64,000 nt of DNA from a virus: positions 1 through 64,000 of the IMG/VR virus record IMGVR_UViG_3300025889_017816; one strand, 5' to 3'. The translations under genes and the position numbers were made by a program. The notes under the pieces are model-generated. The model saw only the letters and a list, made by a program, of their open reading frames with translations, did not search any database and was not told the origin of the DNA. Shown one piece after another: positions 61,184 through 64,000 of the stretch (positions are counted from its first letter, which is position 1; every line of letters begins with the position of its first letter).

Positions 61184-63066
61184 TATTCATTAAACGGAAC
61201 AGAATTAATCACCAAACCTGGTTTAATATTTGCTTCAGCAATACTCAAAGAATTATCCAATGTAACAATTGTGTTTTTTGCAGGTAATGCTGTAACAGCA
61301 AATTTTGAAATATCAGAAGCACGAACCAACCCACTGGTTATATTTTGATATAAAGGTTGAGGTCTGACATTTAAATATAACTTGTTAACGTTGCCTACAT
61401 ATCTCGTTACTTTTATTTCTTTCAAAGTAACTATTCCTGTCTCATAGTTTACGGTTCCATAAGAAGTAATTTTTTGTTTATCTTCTTTGTTTACAAAATA
61501 TAAAGTTCCAGTTCCCGTATCATCTTGAATTGCTGCATCACTAAAATCTTGTAAATATCCTGTGTATTCTACGCCATTAACTGTAGTAGTAAAAACTGAG
61601 CTTACAACAGTTTCAGGATCAATAGCAGTAAGATAATTCAATACCTGTGAGTATGCGGATGAAGCACCAGCACCTATTGATATTCTTTTCTGAAGATTCA
61701 TCTTGAACAATGAACCCACAACTGAACGATTTAAATCCTTAACTCTTTGTTGTACTCTAGAAAGAATAAAGGTTCTACTTAGTGTACCTAATTCCGTAGA
61801 AAAATAATTTTCAATTTCTGCTTTAACTAATGCTGAAAGATCTTTTGCTTTTAATGTAGTTAATTTAGGATCATAATTAACTGTACCTGTAAGACCCAAA
61901 TACAAATAATCAGGATCAACAAACTCATGTTGAATACTCATTACAGAACGTGGTCTTAATAAAGTTTCTGTAATATAATCTTTATCTGCTTCAGTTAAAA
62001 CTTGTCCGGAAACTGTATCAATAGAAATGAAAACTTTACCATAAATTGGAGGAGAATTTTCTTCGCCGCCCCAAACGGTAACTTCTCGTGCTTTTGATAA
62101 ATTTTGTTTGATGATTGTTCTATAATCATCAGAAGTTACAGCACGATTTCTATTAGCATTAAATTTAGGAGCATTGTGTCTAATGCTATCAATGGTTTCT
62201 TTTTCAGCACCATTTGCAGCTGCAGTGTTAATGGTTATTGTTGCTGCATCTTCACCATCAATATCACCTATTAACGTGAAATTTCTTGCACCATTTGCAA
62301 TAGAACCTCTGGAAACAACATAAGAAATTGTAACAATATTTCCTGCTGTTAATTTTGCACCTACATTATCATCACCAAAAACTAATTGAAATTTTCCTTC
62401 TTTGTTTTCTTCAACCCAAAATACTTTACTAGTTGAAGTAACATCAAGAATGTTAGAAGCCTTGGTCCATGTGGCTGTTGTTAAATCTGAAATACTAGTT
62501 TGAACAGACACAGAAATTGTAGATGTATCAACAGAATCATTTGGAATAACTAAAGGACCTGAAACATTGTCAGAAACAATTGTGAAAGAATTGGATAAAC
62601 GTATACCTTCAATCAAATCAATCGAAGTAAAAACAAAGTTTCCTGATTCATTTAATGTTGCTGTTTGTGATTCATTTACATTAAAGGTAAATGTTTCATC
62701 ATTAATTGTTGCAGAAAATTTATTTGAAGGTGTTATGGTTAATGTTACACCCACAGTATCAATTCTTGGTACCGTAATGTTAACGTTTGCTATTGCAGAG
62801 GTTGTTGATCTAGGTGTATAACCTAACATTTTTGCAATTGATGTTACCGAACTTCTTTTTATTGCAGTATCAATAAACATTTCATTGGCTTGAAGATTAG
62901 CCAATACTGCATTATAATGTGTATTATATGCTAAAACATCCAACAACAAACTTAATGCTGAACCGTTGAAATCATAATCTGTAAATTCATTTTGGGCAGC
63001 AAGATATGTTTTTAAGTTAGTTTTAATATCAGCAAAATCTAATTCGGTAATATTTAATTCAGCCAT
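61183..63066 (-). CDS. 6: Baseplate wedge protein gp6
   Basis: The 627-residue protein is the gp6/baseplate-J-like wedge protein (T4 gp6: 660). The start ELDFADIKTNLKTYLAAQNE, FTDYDFNGSALSLLLDVLAY, NTHYNAVLANLQANEMFIDT and AIKRSSVTSIAKMLGYTPRS is the conserved N-terminal block. DYRTIIKQN and VTVWGGEENSPPIYGKVFIS lie in the middle. Its stop overlaps the next gene by 1 bp and gene 25 ends 4 bp before its start. Confidence 0.95.
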   Translation of the reverse strand: MAELNITELDFADIKTNLKTYLAAQNEFTDYDFNGSALSLLLDVLAYNTHYNAVLANLQANEMFIDTAIKRSSVTSIAKMLGYTPRSTTSAIANVNITVPRIDTVGVTLTITPSNKFSATINDETFTFNVNESQTATLNESGNFVFTSIDLIEGIRLSNSFTIVSDNVSGPLVIPNDSVDTSTISVSVQTSISDLTTATWTKASNILDVTSTSKVFWVEENKEGKFQLVFGDDNVGAKLTAGNIVTISYVVSRGSIANGARNFTLIGDIDGEDAATITINTAAANGAEKETIDSIRHNAPKFNANRNRAVTSDDYRTIIKQNLSKAREVTVWGGEENSPPIYGKVFISIDTVSGQVLTEADKDYITETLLRPRSVMSIQHEFVDPDYLYLGLTGTVNYDPKLTTLKAKDLSALVKAEIENYFSTELGTLSRTFILSRVQQRVKDLNRSVVGSLFKMNLQKRISIGAGASSAYSQVLNYLTAIDPETVVSSVFTTTVNGVEYTGYLQDFSDAAIQDDTGTGTLYFVNKEDKQKITSYGTVNYETGIVTLKEIKVTRYVGNVNKLYLNVRPQPLYQNITSGLVRASDISKFAVTALPAKNTIVTLDNSLSIAEANIKPGLVINSVPFNE

Positions 63067-63070
63067 TTTA

Positions 63071-63469
63071 CTACCTTAGTCTTTCTAGTGTTATTGATAA
63101 TGAACTTGTTTGACTGATCCCTAATACTTTAAAAAATATAGTAACCTCATATTCATTTTCATCATAATTAGGAATAACATCTACTCTCTGTACTGTTACC
63201 CGCGGTTCATTGTTTTCCAAAACTATTTGTATTTTTTTTGCTAAAACATTAGAAGAAATATTGTCCATAGGTTCAAACAAAACAGCGTTTAAACCAGATC
63301 CAATATCTGGGCGAAACAATCTTTCACCAAAATTAGTAAATAATAAAATTTTCATGGACTGTTTTACAGCATTAATGTCCACCTTTTTCAAAACATCTTT
63401 GGTTTCAGGATGTTTATCAAAAGAAAGATCTAGGTCTTTATATATTTTGTTGGATTTTAGAATACTCAT
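63071..63469 (-). CDS. 25: Baseplate wedge protein gp25
   Basis: The 132-residue protein has the same length as T4 gp25 and contains ILLFTNFGERLFRPDIGSGL, then VLFEP, and a C-terminal EYEVTIFFKV strand, which together form the conserved gp25/lysozyme-like wedge fold without the active site. It joins wedge and hub. There is no Shine-Dalgarno sequence before its ATG, but an exact TATAAATA ends 10 bp upstream. Confidence 0.94.
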   Translation of the reverse strand: MSILKSNKIYKDLDLSFDKHPETKDVLKKVDINAVKQSMKILLFTNFGERLFRPDIGSGLNAVLFEPMDNISSNVLAKKIQIVLENNEPRVTVQRVDVIPNYDENEYEVTIFFKVLGISQTSSLSITLERLR

Positions 63470-63478
63470 TTTTACTTT

Positions 63479-63486
63479 TATTTATA
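63479..63486 (-). promoter_or_regulatory. T4-type late promoter before gene 25
   Basis: Exact TATAAATA on the minus strand in the 21-bp gap after the gp5-like gene. The gene 25 ATG follows 9 bp later, so RNA started here would have almost no leader. Confidence 0.55.
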
Positions 63487-63490
63487 TGAA

Positions 63491-64000
63491 TTATACTGAG
63501 ATGCCTACTGAACCTGCCAATTGTAAAAGAACCCCTATTCCTTGTGGATGTGGTTTATGATCTAAGTAAGTAATCATGTTTCTTCTCGGACCATCACGGT
63601 TAAAAGATAAATGAATCCAAGGAGTTCCACCTCTTTGATATTCTAATAACATTTGATCAAAATTAACATTATCTCTTATCCATTTTGCAATTTCAAAATA
63701 TTGACTATTGGTTGCGCCTCGGAATTGTATATCAGCAGCCTGTCCCTTTAGGTGTTGGGAAGTTAAAGATCCTCCTTCAGGAACATCCGTTCTGAACCCA
63801 GATGTTATTATCATATTAGGATATTTTGCTTTTATCGGATCAAGCACCTGTGTTGCCAATCCTCTTAGATTGCAAGCAATTTCTCTTTTAGATAAAGTAC
63901 CTTGCGCCCTCAATCTCCTGTTTGGATCACTACAACAAATTGCTTTATATGTTAAATCTTCAATTTTAAAAAATGTAGAAATTTGATATGTTTCGGGTAT
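63491..64000 (-). CDS. 5: gp5-like baseplate hub protein, C-terminal part with M15 peptidase domain (partial)
   Basis: The frame is open to the right edge of the window, so only the C-terminal 169 residues are visible. It contains TSGFRT, then TSQHLKGQAADIQF with the S-x-H-x6-D zinc motif, and WIHLSF with the last zinc histidine, as in Peptidase_M15 D-Ala-D-Ala endopeptidases/carboxypeptidases. The segment before it (SKREIACNLRGLATQVLDPI) is like the C-terminal part of cyanophage gp5. The order before gene 25 fits gene 5. It would open peptidoglycan during infection, in place of the T4 lysozyme domain. The start of the gene is outside the window. Confidence 0.85.
   Translation of the reverse strand: MPETYQISTFFKIEDLTYKAICCSDPNRRLRAQGTLSKREIACNLRGLATQVLDPIKAKYPNMIITSGFRTDVPEGGSLTSQHLKGQAADIQFRGATNSQYFEIAKWIRDNVNFDQMLLEYQRGGTPWIHLSFNRDGPRRNMITYLDHKPHPQGIGVLLQLAGSVGISV

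Noticed and set aside
1-64000. tRNA genes, insertion sequences, integrase or attachment sites
   Set aside because: I found no cloverleaf-like segment with a matching anticodon arm by eye and no transposase or integrase motif. A covariance-model search would be needed to exclude a tRNA.

Overview
The window is a segment of a T4-like (Straboviridae/Kyanoviridae-type) tailed-phage genome. Every gene I can support reads on the minus strand, so transcription runs from base 64000 towards base 1. Gene order is the T4 core order: 5-25-6-(7)-8, tail fibres, 13-14-15-16-17-18-19-20-(68)-21-22-23, uvsY-uvsW-55, 47-46, 45-44-62-regA. The DNA is AT-rich. Accessory genes such as hsp20, a CobS-like AAA+ ATPase, peptide deformylase and S74-type fibres are typical of marine T4-like phages (cyanophages and pelagiphages). 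No photosynthesis gene, tRNA, integrase, insertion sequence or CRISPR array is visible. The exact host cannot be read from this sequence. A peptidoglycan peptidase domain on the gp5-like protein fits a Gram-negative host.

Layout in transcription order. (1) 64000-48471: baseplate genes (gp5-like, partial; gp25, gp6, gp7 position, gp8-like, a DUF4815-type protein and its partner). (2) 48468-35159: adhesin locus with two long fibres ending in S74 self-cleaving chaperones, a third fibre-like protein, several very small proteins that look like fibre attachment tips, and two glycosyltransferase-like genes. (3) 35089-20510: neck, terminase, tail and head genes. (4) 20452-17524: recombination genes uvsY and uvsW and late sigma factor 55. 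(5) 17464-12149: a compact 7-deazaguanine island (queE, folE, exonuclease, DpdA-like transglycosylase, T-fold protein, GT-B glycosyltransferase, queD). (6) 12146-1362: gp47/gp46, peptide deformylase, ClpP-like protease, a metallopeptidase-VWA protein with an AAA+ partner, clamp and clamp loader, RegA. (7) 1269-1: Hsp20, an LSm-like small protein, a phosphoribosyltransferase and the start of another gene.

The main biological prediction is that this phage replaces some guanines in its DNA with a 7-deazaguanine. FolE, QueD and QueE would make 7-carboxy-7-deazaguanine, and the DpdA-like enzyme would insert a deazaguanine base into DNA. No QueC is present, so the product may be the carboxy form, or host QueC may supply preQ0. 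A glycosyltransferase lies inside the island and could decorate the base further. QueE carries its third cluster cysteine about 38 residues late, and QueD has HGY where the family has HGH.

Regulation is legible. Eight exact copies of the T4 late promoter TATAAATA (minus strand) sit before structural genes. A second class, TTGACA-like, 16-17 bp, TATATT-like, sits before hsp20, the AAA+ and VWA genes, uvsY, queE and two adhesin-region genes. Two promoters lie in or beside inverted repeats, so read-through RNA can fold in a way that promoter-born RNA cannot. Several virion proteins (neck, sheath, baseplate, head-region) share small portable beta-rich modules inserted into otherwise conserved folds.
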